Shown: positions 19,410-30,272, counted from the stretch's first letter. The stretch is 64,000 nt of DNA from Xenorhabdus beddingii (GCF_002127545.1 NZ_MUBK01000006.1:62001-126000), one strand, 5' to 3'. Notes: generated from the sequence alone by a model not told the origin. Made by a program: numbers and translations.

Positions 19410-20780
19410 ATGCGTATTCATATTCTTGGCATCTGCGGTACTTTCATGGGGGGGCTGGCTATCCTTGCCCGTTCACTGGGTCATGAAGTCACTGGTTCCG
19501 ATGCTAATGTATATCCACCAATGAGTACTTTGCTGGAAAAACAGGGCATTGAGCTGATTCAAGGATACGATCCTGCGCAGCTTGATCCGGTGCCAGATAG
19601 AGTGATCATTGGTAATGCGATGACGCGTGGCAACCCCTGTGTGGAAGCCGTGTTGGATCGTGGTATTCCTTATACTTCCGGCCCGCAATGGCTGCATGAG
19701 CATGTCTTGCCGGAACGTTGGGTACTGGCTGTCGCGGGAACCCACGGCAAAACAACAACGGCGGGTATGCTGGCATGGATCCTGGAAGCCTGTGGCTATA
19801 AACCGGGATTTTTAATCGGTGGTGTGCCGGGTAATTTCGATGTTTCAGCGCAAATAGGTTCAAGCCCATTCTTTGTGATTGAAGCGGATGAATACGACTG
19901 TGCCTTTTTTGATAAGCGTTCAAAATTCGTTCATTATAGCCCCCGTACATTGATCATGAACAATCTTGAATTTGATCATGCCGATATTTTCGAAAATCTG
20001 GCCGCCATTCAAAAACAATTCCACCATCTTGTCAGAGTGGTTCCGGGGACGGGTAAGATCATAGTTCCCGATAATGACGTTAACCTGAAGCAGGTACTTA
20101 CAATGGGCTGCTGGAGTGAGCTGGAACTGATGGGGGAAAGCGGAAACTGGCAGGCAAAAAAAGTGAGTCAGGATAGCAGTCACTACCAGGTCTTCCATCA
20201 TGGTGAATTAGTTGGCGAAGTGAATGGGTCATTAGTGGGCGAGCACAATATGCACAATGGATTGATGGCGATTGCCGCAGCCCATCATGTTGGGGTTCAG
20301 CCCGTAGATGCCTGTCAGGTATTGGGTGAATTCATTAATGCCCGCCGTCGCCTTGAGTTCTGTGGAAAAGTGAATGAGATCTCGGTTTACGATGATTTTG
20401 CTCATCATCCCACCGCGATCTTAGCCACAATGGAAGCATTAAGAAGTAAAGTGGGCGGAATGGCGCGTATTCTCGCCGTATTGGAACCGCGTTCGAATAC
20501 CATGAGAATGGGGATGAGCAAAAATGATATTGCGCCTTCCATGGGGCGTGCCGATGAAGTCTTTCTCTATCAGCCCGCCAATATTCCGTGGCAGGTGATT
20601 GAAATTGCTGAACAGTGTATACAGCCTGCTCGTTGGAGCGCGGACATTGATGTTTTAGTGCGGATGATTGTTGAAACGGCACAGCCCGGCGATCACATTC
20701 TGGTTATGAGCAACGGGGAATTTGGTGGCATTCATAAAAAGTTGCTGACCGAATTAGCTAAAAAAGAACAAGCGGCCTAA
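19410..20780 (+). CDS. mpl: UDP-N-acetylmuramate:L-Ala-gamma-D-Glu-meso-Dap ligase
   Basis: 456 residues of the Mur ligase family. The order is an N-terminal Rossmann domain (MRIHILGICGTFMGG), a central ATPase domain with the P-loop GTHGKTTT (about residues 111-118) and a C-terminal binding domain. It attaches the recycled murein tripeptide to UDP-MurNAc in peptidoglycan recycling. Length and motifs match E. coli Mpl. It is divergent from fbp and convergent with argR. A weak hairpin (AAGAGGA/TCCTCTT, about 20799-20835) may terminate it. Confidence 0.96.
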   Translation: MRIHILGICGTFMGGLAILARSLGHEVTGSDANVYPPMSTLLEKQGIELIQGYDPAQLDPVPDRVIIGNAMTRGNPCVEAVLDRGIPYTSGPQWLHEHVLPERWVLAVAGTHGKTTTAGMLAWILEACGYKPGFLIGGVPGNFDVSAQIGSSPFFVIEADEYDCAFFDKRSKFVHYSPRTLIMNNLEFDHADIFENLAAIQKQFHHLVRVVPGTGKIIVPDNDVNLKQVLTMGCWSELELMGESGNWQAKKVSQDSSHYQVFHHGELVGEVNGSLVGEHNMHNGLMAIAAAHHVGVQPVDACQVLGEFINARRRLEFCGKVNEISVYDDFAHHPTAILATMEALRSKVGGMARILAVLEPRSNTMRMGMSKNDIAPSMGRADEVFLYQPANIPWQVIEIAEQCIQPARWSADIDVLVRMIVETAQPGDHILVMSNGEFGGIHKKLLTELAKKEQAA

Positions 20781-20881
20781 TTGGAAAGTTCACACGCGCA
20801 AGAGGATCGCCCTTGCTGGACGTTCCTCTTTATTAATCTGCCATTTCTATTTTTTGGTGTTTAGGGATAGGCCAGAACCCT

Positions 20882-21355
<474 letters not shown>

Positions 21356-21400
21356 TCACCATCGTTGCATCCGTTATGAGGGGGTTATTATGCAAAAAAG

Positions 21401-21414
21401 TGAATTTTTATTCA
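21401..21414. promoter_or_regulatory. ARG box (ArgR operator)
   Basis: TGAATTTTTATTCA is an almost perfect palindrome matching the ARG-box core (TGAAT, four to six A/T, ATTCA). It lies about 50 bp upstream of the argR start codon, where E. coli argR also has autoregulatory operators. A second, weaker half-site may lie near 21447 (TGAATGTATTG). Confidence 0.75.
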
Positions 21415-21757
21415 ACAAAGAGACGAAAAAAGCCAGATTAAGCGGAGTGAATGTATTGTTAATTAAATGGTGTTTTTGGTATGGAAAGAAAATGTCAGTC
21501 AATCACGTTGACGATAAATCCTATTACAAGAATAATTCTCAAAAAAGTGTCCGTTATCTCATTAACAGATAAGACTTTTGTCTAGAATAAACAACTTTGG
21601 TGTTCCATCGTTAAGCCATTAAGTGGATAATCTGGCTGTTAACAGATTGTTTTTAGAACGTAGTGATGAATGGGATTGAGAGCTTGCCTTGTCATGGGTT
21701 TTGTCATTATCACGATGATGGGAAAATGAAAGCACGCTCTTCACCGCACAGGTTTCT

Positions 21758-21817
21758 ACCCAATGGATTTCAAGCTGCCGCGCGGCCGACAAAGCGGCAG
21801 CTTGAAAGACGAAGGGT
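21758..21817. repeat. Short palindromic repeat in the mdh leader
   Basis: A 13-bp perfect stem (TTTCAAGCTGCCG at 21768-21780 and its complement at 21795-21807) around a 14-base loop, bounded by ACCCA... and ...GAAGGGT ends. The composition resembles the small dispersed palindromes of this bacterial group and partly the ERIC ends (CAGCTTGAA), but it is not an ERIC. It sits about 40 bases before the mdh ribosome site and would be transcribed. It also opens a spurious 31-codon upstream extension of the mdh frame. Confidence 0.7.
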
Positions 21818-21855
21818 TTCGGTTTTTTTACAGCACTTATTTAAGGAGTATCAGG

Positions 21856-22794
21856 ATGAAAGTTGCAGTTCTCGGTGCAGCCGGTGGTATTGGTCAGGCA
21901 CTTGCCCTTCTACTCAAGACCCAACTTCCTTCAGGTTCAGAACTTTCCTTGTATGACATTGCTCCGGTGACCCCGGGTGTGGCAGCCGATCTGAGCCATA
22001 TCCCAACGGAAGTCAAAGTCACTGGTTTTGCTGGTGAAGATGCAACCCCTGCTTTGGCAGGCGCAGATGTGGTATTGATTTCTGCGGGTGTGGCACGTAA
22101 GCCGGGTATGGATCGTTCCGATCTGTTTAATATCAATGCCGGGATCATTCGTAATCTGGTTCAGCAAGTTGCGAAAACATCACCAAAAGCATTAATCGGA
22201 ATTATCACTAACCCAGTGAATACGACTGTGGCGATCGCGGCTGAGGTTCTGAAAAAAGAAGGTGTTTACGATAAAAACCGTCTGTTCGGTGTGACAACAT
22301 TGGATATTATCCGCTCCAATACGTTTGTTGCTGAACTGAAAGGTAAAAAAGTAGCAGAAACGGAAGTGCCGGTGATTGGTGGGCATTCAGGCGTAACCAT
22401 TCTGCCATTGCTGTCTCAAATTCCAGATGTCCGCTTCACTGATGAAGAAATTGAAGCATTGACTAAACGTATCCAGAACGCCGGTACTGAAGTGGTTGAG
22501 GCAAAAGCGGGTGGCGGATCGGCAACGTTGTCTATGGGACAGGCCGCAGCACGTTTCGGGCTTTCTTTGATCCGTGGCCTGCAAGGCGAAAGCAACGTGA
22601 TTGAATGCAGCTATGTTGAAGGTGACGGTAAACATGCCCGTTTCTTTGCCCAACCGGTTCGTTTGGGTAAAAAGGGTATCGAAGAGCGTTTAGATATTGG
22701 TAAGTTGAGTGACTTCGAACAGAAGTCACTCGCTAATATGCTGGATGTTTTGAATAAAGATATTGAGTTAGGCGAAAAATTTATTAATGGTTAA
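21856..22794 (+). CDS. mdh: Malate dehydrogenase (NAD-dependent)
   Basis: 312 residues from the ATG at 21856, chosen because [20 protein letters not shown] matches E. coli Mdh exactly in position and AAGGAG precedes it. The NAD-binding GAAGGIGQ loop is at residues 7-14, the substrate-binding arginine stretch [14 protein letters not shown] is near 77-90, and the catalytic histidine [10 protein letters not shown] is near 176-185. It interconverts malate and oxaloacetate in the TCA cycle. A strong terminator follows at 22851-22888. Confidence 0.97.
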   Translation: MKVAVLGAAGGIGQALALLLKTQLPSGSELSLYDIAPVTPGVAADLSHIPTEVKVTGFAGEDATPALAGADVVLISAGVARKPGMDRSDLFNINAGIIRNLVQQVAKTSPKALIGIITNPVNTTVAIAAEVLKKEGVYDKNRLFGVTTLDIIRSNTFVAELKGKKVAETEVPVIGGHSGVTILPLLSQIPDVRFTDEEIEALTKRIQNAGTEVVEAKAGGGSATLSMGQAAARFGLSLIRGLQGESNVIECSYVEGDGKHARFFAQPVRLGKKGIEERLDIGKLSDFEQKSLANMLDVLNKDIELGEKFING

Positions 22795-22850
22795 TTTATT
22801 TAATTCGTAATTTATTAATATACGAATTAAGTTAAATATATTAGCTAACT

Positions 22851-22888
22851 AAAACCGCTAGTTCAAAAATAACTAGCGGTTTTTTTTG
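22851..22888 (+). terminator. mdh terminator
   Basis: Stem AAAACCGCTAGTT with its complement AACTAGCGGTTTT around a short A-rich loop, followed by a run of T. Because the stem is flanked by A and T tracts, it may also end the convergent sfsB. Confidence 0.85.
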
Positions 22889-22911
22889 AACACGTATAAT
22901 TATATTGTTAG

Positions 22912-23178
22912 CTAATTATTTTTTTTATCTCGAATTTTTCTTTCTAATAGCTCTCCTGTGTGTGGATTGAAATAACGGCTTGGCCATATTTCAGACGGAT
23001 GCAATCCTAAGTAATTAGCTATTATCCATTCTCCCTTAGGCCATGGGCGAGAAAGTGTATTCGCCAAAGTAGATGAACTCAGACCCGCTTCACGGGAAAC
23101 CGCAGCCAGTGTCGTTCCTCGTTTACGTAAAGCAGCAATAATATCAGCAGGATGCCAATCCGATTTCATAGAAATCAT
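22912..23178 (-). CDS. sfsB: SfsB/Nlp, Ner-like DNA-binding regulator
   Basis: 88 residues strongly resembling E. coli SfsB (Nlp), a homologue of the phage Mu Ner repressor. The shared core includes DWHPADIIAALRKRGT, LSSSTLANTLSRPWPKGE and IWPSRY. It is a lambda-repressor-like HTH protein, and E. coli SfsB is linked to maltose metabolism gene activation. In E. coli sfsB directly follows ispB in the same orientation; here it keeps that orientation, but two divergent HTH genes lie between. ATG at 23178 with AGGA upstream. Confidence 0.88.
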   Translation of the reverse strand: MISMKSDWHPADIIAALRKRGTTLAAVSREAGLSSSTLANTLSRPWPKGEWIIANYLGLHPSEIWPSRYFNPHTGELLERKIRDKKNN

Positions 23179-23365
23179 TTTTTTAATCCTTTCCTATTAA
23201 ATTTGAAGCCACATTAGTGGTATAACTAAAGCGTTAGTGTGAAATTAATAACGAACACGAATCTGTTATTAAGAAAATAAAATACCATTATTTTTTCTAA
23301 AAATATTTCTAATTTTTTCTTAATAACGTCTTTTTTGAACTTGGTTACAAAAATAGAGAAACATT

Positions 23366-23713
23366 ATGAAAAAAGAGTGGTATACGGCAATGGAGTTGAC
23401 CGGTGTAGGGGAGTTACCTAGATCACCACAAGGAGTTAATGCCAGAGCAAAACGTGAAGAATGGTTACGGCAGAAACGAGCGGGTGTTCAGGGAAGAGCA
23501 ATTGAATACCATTACTCTTGTTTTCCTGAGACAACTCTGACGGCTTTGGAACTTCATGAAACACCAGCGGAATATCAGGTTCAGAAGCAAGATCCTTTGT
23601 CCATTTGGGTAAGTGCATTCAATTTACTCAGCGAGGAAGAAAAGGAGGTAATTACCGAAGTGATATTACGAGATGGCATCAGAAGTTTTTTGGAAAAAAT
23701 CACAGCTAATTGA
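23366..23713 (+). CDS. Mu-type HTH DNA-binding protein, copy 1
   Basis: 115 residues. Residues 1-65 (MKKEWYTAMELTG, LPRSPQGVNARAKREEW, RAGVQGRAIEYH) fit the winged-helix Mu DNA-binding domain shared by MuA transposase and the Mu c repressor. The rest is a short helical region (QDPLSIWVSAFNLLSEEEKEVI) with no transposase catalytic domain, so it should be a regulator rather than a transposase. Paralogous to the next gene, about half identical by eye. Divergent from sfsB, weak ribosome site. Followed by a hairpin at 23724-23752. Target unknown. Confidence 0.75.
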   Translation: MKKEWYTAMELTGVGELPRSPQGVNARAKREEWLRQKRAGVQGRAIEYHYSCFPETTLTALELHETPAEYQVQKQDPLSIWVSAFNLLSEEEKEVITEVILRDGIRSFLEKITAN

Positions 23714-23723
23714 GACAGCTTTT

Positions 23724-23752
23724 GAAAAGCCAAATGTTTAAAATTTGGCTTT
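23724..23752 (+). terminator. Hairpin between the two Mu-HTH genes
   Basis: Arms AAAGCCAAAT and ATTTGGCTTT, followed by CTCTT. It may be a terminator or attenuator after the first Mu-HTH gene; the T-tract is weak, so readthrough into copy 2 is likely. Confidence 0.55.
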
Positions 23753-23788
23753 CTCTTCACTGTTCCAGTATAAAGCGAGGAGAAAAAG

Positions 23789-24169
23789 ATGAAAAAAGAA
23801 TGGTATTCTGCAAAAGAGCTCATCGGCCTCGCAGGGCTGCCATCGTCTCCCCAAGGAGTCAATCTGATGGCAAGACGCGAGGGTTGGGAACAACGCCGTA
23901 AGCGTGGAGTGCAGGGAAAAGCATTGGAATATAGTGTCAACAGTTTGCCAGAGGAAGTGCTGGGTGTACTGACTGTCAGTGAAAATTCGGTCGAGTACTA
24001 CCGGAATAAGCGACAGGACCCCTTTATGATTTGGGTGGAGGCTTATTATCAGTTGACCAAATCCGAAAGGGAAAGAATTGTTAAGTTTATTTTGAGAAAA
24101 GGGCTGGCCAGCCTTGTTCAATACGCCGTCATTCAGGATATTGACAATAAAGACAGCATCCCGGACTGA
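23789..24169 (+). CDS. Mu-type HTH DNA-binding protein, copy 2
   Basis: 126 residues and a paralogue of the preceding gene. The Mu-type winged helix covers about residues 1-65 (MKKEWYSAKELIGLAGLPSS, PQGVN, RGVQGKALEY), followed by a conserved tail (QDPFMIWVEAYYQLTKSERERIVKFILRKGL). No transposase domain. The ribosome site is strong (AGGAGA eight bases before ATG 23789). An 11-bp perfect hairpin (24155-24184) overlaps its stop. Likely an orphan regulator derived from a Mu-like phage, but the function is unknown. Confidence 0.78.
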   Translation: MKKEWYSAKELIGLAGLPSSPQGVNLMARREGWEQRRKRGVQGKALEYSVNSLPEEVLGVLTVSENSVEYYRNKRQDPFMIWVEAYYQLTKSERERIVKFILRKGLASLVQYAVIQDIDNKDSIPD

Positions 24170-24184
24170 ACAATCCGGGATGCT
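24155..24184 (+). terminator. Hairpin at the end of the second Mu-HTH gene
   Basis: Perfect 11-bp stem (AGCATCCCGGA and its complement) with an 8-base loop that contains the stop codon region. There is no T-run, so it may act as a transcript-end stabiliser rather than a classical terminator. Confidence 0.5.
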
Positions 24185-24192
24185 GATTATTT

Positions 24193-24234
24193 AGGTCTAA
24201 AAAAACAGGTTTAAAAAAACAGGTTCAAAAAAGC
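24193..24234. repeat. Tandem 14-bp repeats downstream of ispB
   Basis: Three head-to-tail copies of AGGTYYAAAAAARC, with further degenerate copies up to about 24268 that run into the 3' end of ispB. The unit is not a multiple of three, and the repeats lie mainly between the convergent Mu-HTH and ispB genes. Confidence 0.8.
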
Positions 24235-24264
24235 AGTTTCAGACCCTGTTTCAAAAAAGCAGGC

Positions 24265-25236
24265 TCAAGAAAGTCGCTGTACTGCGACATGGGCCAATCC
24301 CACAAGGGCCGCCTTGTATGGAGAATCATCCAGTATTTGCAACGCTGAAATAGCCTTATCCGCTTCTTCCTCCGCCCGTTGGCGGGTGTATTTAAGTGAA
24401 CCGCACTGTTTCATTGTTGCCAGTACCGCATCCAACAGATGGCGGCCATTGCCTTGCTCAATCGCGCGGCGTATCAGGGCCGATTGCTCTGGCGTTCCGT
24501 GGTTCATGGCGTGCAAAAGCGGCAATGTTGGCTTGCCTTCGTTCAGATCGTCCCCGGTATTCTTACCGAGCGTGTTGTCATCAGAATCATAATCCAGCAG
24601 GTCATCAATGAGTTGAAATGCCGTACCAAGATAACGGCCATAATCGCGCAACGCTATTTCTTGTGCCGGGGTGGCATTGGCCAGAATCGCGGCTGAATGT
24701 GCAGCGACCTCAAACAGGCGAGCCGTTTTACTATAAATGACCCGCATATAATCATCTTCGGCAATATCAGGGTCATTGCAGTTCATCAACTGCATGACCT
24801 CACCTTCAGCAATCACATTGGTGGCATCAGACATCAGTTTTAATACACGCATGGAGTCAAGATCCGTCATCATCTGAAATGAGCGTGTATAAATAAAATC
24901 CCCCACCAGGACACTGGCGGCATTACCATAAATGGCATTGGCGGTTGCTTTGCCCCGTCGCATGTCAGATTCATCAACCACATCATCATGCAGCAGAGTG
25001 GCGGTGTGAATAAACTCGATCAAAGCGGCCACTTTGATGTACTTTTCTTCTTTGCAATGCAATGCCTTGCCAGCCAGCACAGCAATCATTGGGCGGATGC
25101 GTTTGCCACCACCACTGATAATGTAGTAACCAAGCTGGTTGATCAGTGCAACCTCGGAATTTAATTGGTTAAGAATGGTTTCATTAACCGCTGCCATATC
25201 CTCAGCGGTGAGCTTTATTATCGATTCTAAGTTCAT
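24265..25236 (-). CDS. ispB: Octaprenyl diphosphate synthase
   Basis: 323 residues, as in E. coli IspB. Both aspartate-rich motifs of trans-prenyltransferases are present: LLHDDVVDESDMRRG (about residues 81-95) and LIDDLLDYDSDD (about 208-219). It extends farnesyl diphosphate to the C40 side chain used for ubiquinone and menaquinone. ATG at 25236. Divergent from rplU across 250 bp that contains a strong promoter for rplU, as in E. coli. Confidence 0.96.
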   Translation of the reverse strand: MNLESIIKLTAEDMAAVNETILNQLNSEVALINQLGYYIISGGGKRIRPMIAVLAGKALHCKEEKYIKVAALIEFIHTATLLHDDVVDESDMRRGKATANAIYGNAASVLVGDFIYTRSFQMMTDLDSMRVLKLMSDATNVIAEGEVMQLMNCNDPDIAEDDYMRVIYSKTARLFEVAAHSAAILANATPAQEIALRDYGRYLGTAFQLIDDLLDYDSDDNTLGKNTGDDLNEGKPTLPLLHAMNHGTPEQSALIRRAIEQGNGRHLLDAVLATMKQCGSLKYTRQRAEEEADKAISALQILDDSPYKAALVGLAHVAVQRLS

Positions 25237-25383
25237 GTTTTGGCTTCGGACTCTGATTCAGAGATGTGCTCATTAATTAGCATATCAATAGATATCACAA
25301 TATATCGATTGTACTTGAAAAACCGTTCAAATAAATGACAATCGAAAAACTCTGTTTTTTTCTCATCTGTTCTAATTCTGCTC

Positions 25384-25412
25384 TTGTCTTCCAAGCGGTT
25401 TTTGCGTAGAAT
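25384..25412 (+). promoter_or_regulatory. Sigma-70 promoter of rplU-rpmA
   Basis: TTGTCT at 25384-25389 and TAGAAT at 25407-25412 with a 17-bp spacer, about 75 bp before the rplU ATG. The sequence just after -10 is GC-rich (CGCGCCC), the discriminator type typical of stringently controlled ribosomal promoters. Confidence 0.75.
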
Positions 25413-25486
25413 TCGCGCCCTATTGTGAATATTTTATAGCGCGCTCTGGAAAGAATTATAGGGGGTGCGCGGAAAGCGGAGTTTAT

Positions 25487-25795
25487 ATGTACGCAGTTTT
25501 CCAAAGTGGTGGTAAACAACACCGAGTAAGCGAAGGCCAAACAATTCGCTTGGAAAAGCTGGACATCGCAACGGGTGAAACTGTCGAGTTTGACCAGGTG
25601 CTGATGGTCGCTAATGGTGAAGACATCAAAATCGGCGCTCCAGTAGTTGAAGGCGTTAAAGTTAAAGCGGAAGTTGTTGCTCACGGTCGTGGCGAGAAAA
25701 TTAAAATTGTTAAGTTTCGTCGTCGTAAACACAGCCGTAAGCAGCAGGGCCACCGTCAGTGGTTCACCGATGTTAAAATCACTGGCATCGCTTAA
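25487..25795 (+). CDS. rplU: 50S ribosomal protein L21
   Basis: 102 residues, one short of E. coli L21, with the typical start [18 protein letters not shown] and the basic RNA-binding [16 protein letters not shown] stretch near residues 76-91. It binds 23S rRNA in the large subunit. First gene of an rplU-rpmA operon (20-bp spacing) expressed from the promoter at 25384-25412. Confidence 0.98.
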   Translation: MYAVFQSGGKQHRVSEGQTIRLEKLDIATGETVEFDQVLMVANGEDIKIGAPVVEGVKVKAEVVAHGRGEKIKIVKFRRRKHSRKQQGHRQWFTDVKITGIA

Positions 25796-25803
25796 GATTT
25801 TAG

Positions 25804-27371
<1,568 letters not shown>

Positions 27372-27396
27372 TCTTCACGTCAGAGGTTCGGACATG

Positions 27397-27428
27397 AAAA
27401 AAGGGCGCTATTTTGGCGCCCTTTTTGT
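27397..27428 (+). terminator. obgE terminator
   Basis: Arms AAAAGGGCGC and GCGCCCTTTTT around a short loop. Flanking A and T tracts make it bidirectional, so it may also end the convergent dacB. Confidence 0.88.
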
Positions 27429-27450
27429 TTGTTTAAATAATCGTTTTTTA

Positions 27451-28899
27451 TCAATGACTTAGGTATAACGATTTATATAAATGATTTTCGAAACGTGACA
27501 AGGGAACACGGCGGGTTCGCTGATTGTCAGGAGAAACAGAGTAAGCAGAAACAAACTGGACGAAAGCGATTTGCTGCCCGCTGGCGGCGGTCATGAAGCC
27601 TGCCAGATTATAAACGCCCTGTAATGAACCTGTTTTGGCAAATATCTTACCATCCATCCCCGCTTCATGCAGCCCCGGACGATAAGCCAGAGTGCCGTCA
27701 TATCCGGCTCTGGGCAGCATGGAGATGAAATCCAATTCATCATTGTGCTGACCAATAAATTGCAATATCTCCATCATGGTTGCCGGTGTAATTAAATTAT
27801 GGCGTGAAAGGCCGGAACCATCCACCATGACCGTATTGCCTAAATCCACTCCCGCTTTTTGTTTCAAAATCTGCCGCACCGCGTCGGAGCCGGTACGCCA
27901 TGTTCCGGGAACATTAAAATAGCGATGACCGAGGGTACGGAAGAGGGTATCCGCAATCATGTTGTCCGATTTTTTCAGCATGACTGAAAGCATATTGTGT
28001 AACGGTACAGATTGATTCAGGGCGAGAATTTTTTCTGGGTGATGAGGAAGTGATTGGCGTCGTAGAGAACCTTTTAACTCAATGCCTGCGATAGCCAGTT
28101 CATTTTTCAGGATGGTGCCGGCATAGCTGGCGCCATTCTGAATGGCGAATGCCAATGGGAGTGGTTCATCGCGTTGAGTCAGGCAGCCTGTGAGCGTATA
28201 TCGGTTGAGATCACCGGTTGTGACATCCAGTTCACAGTATTTTGCTTCTGGCGAGCCTTTGGCTAATGTTTTGACTTCACTGAATACATTCACCGGATAA
28301 AAAGAGGGAACACGGACGAATGCCAATTCGCCGGGTTGCTCTGAGCTGTAAAGTGAAACCGAAAAACAGTTTTTATCCACAATGGCGGCCGCCGGAGGAG
28401 AACTGAAACACTGGGTCATATCGTTCCAGACCCAGCCGGGCGCTTTATCGTGGCTGGCGAAAATTGAAACGTCTATGATAAGGTCACCCTCAATCTCTTT
28501 TATGCCGGATTGCTTTAATGTCTCAACCATACTGCGCAGTTGTGAACGTGTCAGCATCGGGTCACCGACAAAACGAGCCGTCAGATTACCTTTTACTGCA
28601 CCCTCAGAGATATCGGCATCACTTTCCAGTGTGGTTACAAAGTGATAATCCTTGCCAAGCTGTAGCAGGGCTGCCAATGCGGTCACAATTTTTTGGGTGC
28701 TCGCAGGTAATGCCATCTGTTCCCCGTGATAATCCACTAACGGGGTTTTTGAACCCACTTTCTGGGCGATGAATAGGGCATTCGTCCCTGTAGGCAAATA
28801 CTGAGCGCTTTCCTCAATGGAAGAGGCAGTTGCACTGAAAACACTCAGACTCAAACTGAGCATACAAGCTATTCTGCTGGTCATTTTTAAAAGAGCCAT
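27451..28899 (-). CDS. dacB: D-Ala-D-Ala carboxypeptidase/endopeptidase PBP4
   Basis: 482 residues from the ATG at 28899, chosen so that the protein begins with a signal peptide (MALLKMTSRIACMLSLSLSVFSATAS); the open frame extends 32 codons upstream. Peptidase S13 motifs: ALPASTQKIVTAL (catalytic Ser and Lys), the SDN triad (KKSDNMIADTL) and the KTGSLQGVYNLAG box. A periplasmic murein endopeptidase that trims and cleaves peptide cross-links. Convergent with obgE and divergent from greA, the same arrangement as in E. coli. Confidence 0.96.
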   Translation of the reverse strand: MALLKMTSRIACMLSLSLSVFSATASSIEESAQYLPTGTNALFIAQKVGSKTPLVDYHGEQMALPASTQKIVTALAALLQLGKDYHFVTTLESDADISEGAVKGNLTARFVGDPMLTRSQLRSMVETLKQSGIKEIEGDLIIDVSIFASHDKAPGWVWNDMTQCFSSPPAAAIVDKNCFSVSLYSSEQPGELAFVRVPSFYPVNVFSEVKTLAKGSPEAKYCELDVTTGDLNRYTLTGCLTQRDEPLPLAFAIQNGASYAGTILKNELAIAGIELKGSLRRQSLPHHPEKILALNQSVPLHNMLSVMLKKSDNMIADTLFRTLGHRYFNVPGTWRTGSDAVRQILKQKAGVDLGNTVMVDGSGLSRHNLITPATMMEILQFIGQHNDELDFISMLPRAGYDGTLAYRPGLHEAGMDGKIFAKTGSLQGVYNLAGFMTAASGQQIAFVQFVSAYSVSPDNQRTRRVPLSRFENHLYKSLYLSH

Positions 28900-29171
28900 A
28901 GATCTCGCATATGAAGGTGGATGTATTCCAATAATATTTGTATTAATAATACTAAGGTGCAATTTAGGGAAAAGTAAACGATGATCCATCATCAACTCTA
29001 CGTTAGAATGATAGATTAGTAGTTAAAATATGTCTGTGAACCTCAGGTTATGCTGGGTTTGCGCTCCTTTTATTGTCTGAGTGCCCGCCTGATAGGGTGT
29101 GCTCATTGTGCTGTTATTAAAAAAATCAGGAAGATGTGTTTGGGCTTAGGATTGATTTAGAGGTTTTATAA

Positions 29172-29648
29172 ATGAAACAAATTCCGATGACGGTACGTGG
29201 CGCGGATAAATTGCGCGAAGAATTAGAACATTTGAAAAATGTACGTCGCCCTCAAATTATTACTGCAATCGCTGATGCGCGTGAGCATGGTGATTTGAAA
29301 GAAAATGCGGAATATCATGCCGCTCGTGAGCAGCAAGGTTTCTGCGAAGGCCGTATTCAGGAGATTGAGGCCAAACTTTCCAATGCACAGGTGATTGATG
29401 TCACGAAGATGACCAACAATGGTCGTGTGATCTTTGGGGCAACGGTAACGGTACTGAATGTGGATTCAGATGAAGAGCAAACTTACCGTATCGTGGGTGA
29501 TGATGAAGCGAATATCAAAGAGAATCTTCTTTCCGTGAATTCACCGATCGCCCGTGGCCTGATTGGTAAAGAAGTGGATGATACGGTTGTTATCACCACA
29601 CCTGGCGGCCAAGTGGAATACGAAGTGCTGAACGTAGATTATCTCTAA
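29172..29648 (+). CDS. greA: Transcription elongation factor GreA
   Basis: 158 residues, as in E. coli. The N-terminal coiled coil carries the acidic tip ([15 protein letters not shown], about residues 35-49) that enters the RNA polymerase secondary channel and stimulates cleavage of backtracked RNA. The C-terminal FKBP-like domain covers about 80-158. Divergent from dacB. An ERIC derivative and then a terminator lie between greA and the convergent yhbY. Confidence 0.97.
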   Translation: MKQIPMTVRGADKLREELEHLKNVRRPQIITAIADAREHGDLKENAEYHAAREQQGFCEGRIQEIEAKLSNAQVIDVTKMTNNGRVIFGATVTVLNVDSDEEQTYRIVGDDEANIKENLLSVNSPIARGLIGKEVDDTVVITTPGGQVEYEVLNVDYL

Positions 29649-29677
29649 TGGACACCATGGTAAGCGCTTATCACGCT

Positions 29678-29764
29678 TATACCCGTCATACTTCAAGTTG
29701 CCTCTTTGTTGGCTGCACTCGCTCCCTTGCCGCCGCGATGCAACTCGAATTATTTAGGACGGGA
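29678..29764 (-). repeat. ERIC derivative lacking the central core
   Basis: Reads TATACCCGTCATACTTCAAG at its start. Compared with the complement of the full ERIC at 18003-18129, it keeps both outer arms but lacks about 40 bp of the core (the CCCCGGGAGC...GACCGGGG part). ERIC copies with internal deletions are known. It lies between greA and its terminator, so it is in the greA 3' UTR. The right end is degenerate. Confidence 0.85.
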
Positions 29765-29773
29765 CACATGGAA

Positions 29774-29800
29774 TAAAAAAGGCCAGATCTGGCCTTTTTT
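29774..29800. terminator. Bidirectional terminator between greA and yhbY
   Basis: A perfect palindrome, AAAAAAGGCCAGA/TCTGGCCTTTTTT, serving both convergent genes. Confidence 0.88.
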
Positions 29801-29844
29801 ATCATGGTAAAAAGATATGGCACTTTTGTATAAGTATGCCGTGA

Positions 29845-30138
29845 TTATTTAGGTAAACTGATTTTGCGTTCTTTTGATGGGCGGTAGAGAACGAGCATTT
29901 TCCCTATGATTTGCACATTATGTGCACCAGTTTCACGAACAATCGCTTCAGCGATCAAAGTTTTTAGTTCGCGCTCTTCGCCTGCAACTTTGACTTTGAT
30001 AAGCTCGTGATGCGAAAGAGTTTGTTCGATTTCAGCCAATACGCCTTCGGTCAGCCCGTTGTTGCCGATCATAACAACAGGTTTTAATGAATGAGCGAGA
30101 CTTTTCAGGTATTGCACTTGTTTCTTGTTAAGGGTCAT
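29845..30138 (-). CDS. yhbY: Ribosome-associated RNA-binding protein YhbY
   Basis: 97 residues of the CRS1/YhbY (CRM) domain, as in E. coli YhbY. The conserved GxxG loop appears as MIGNNGLTEGVLAEI (about residues 22-36), with the typical basic N-terminus KKQVQYLKSLAHSLKPVV. It associates with pre-50S particles. ATG at 30138, divergent from rlmE, the same arrangement as in E. coli. Confidence 0.95.
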   Translation of the reverse strand: MTLNKKQVQYLKSLAHSLKPVVMIGNNGLTEGVLAEIEQTLSHHELIKVKVAGEERELKTLIAEAIVRETGAHNVQIIGKMLVLYRPSKERKISLPK

Positions 30139-30272
30139 CGTTTTTTTGCTTAGTTGGGATTGAAAACGACATATTCTACCGCCATCTCATATCTATCACC
30201 ATAAAAGTGTGGTGTGGTTTGATAAAAGAGTGTCAAAAATAAGGCTCTTTATTAGTATAGTTGGAAAGAACA

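Noticed and set aside
22912-24169. A Mu-like prophage
   Set aside because: There are no MuA/MuB transposase, head or tail genes; sfsB is native to this neighbourhood, and only the two small HTH genes are phage-like.
24193-24270. CRISPR array
   Set aside because: The repeats are directly adjacent, 14 bp and without spacers; no cas genes are in the window.
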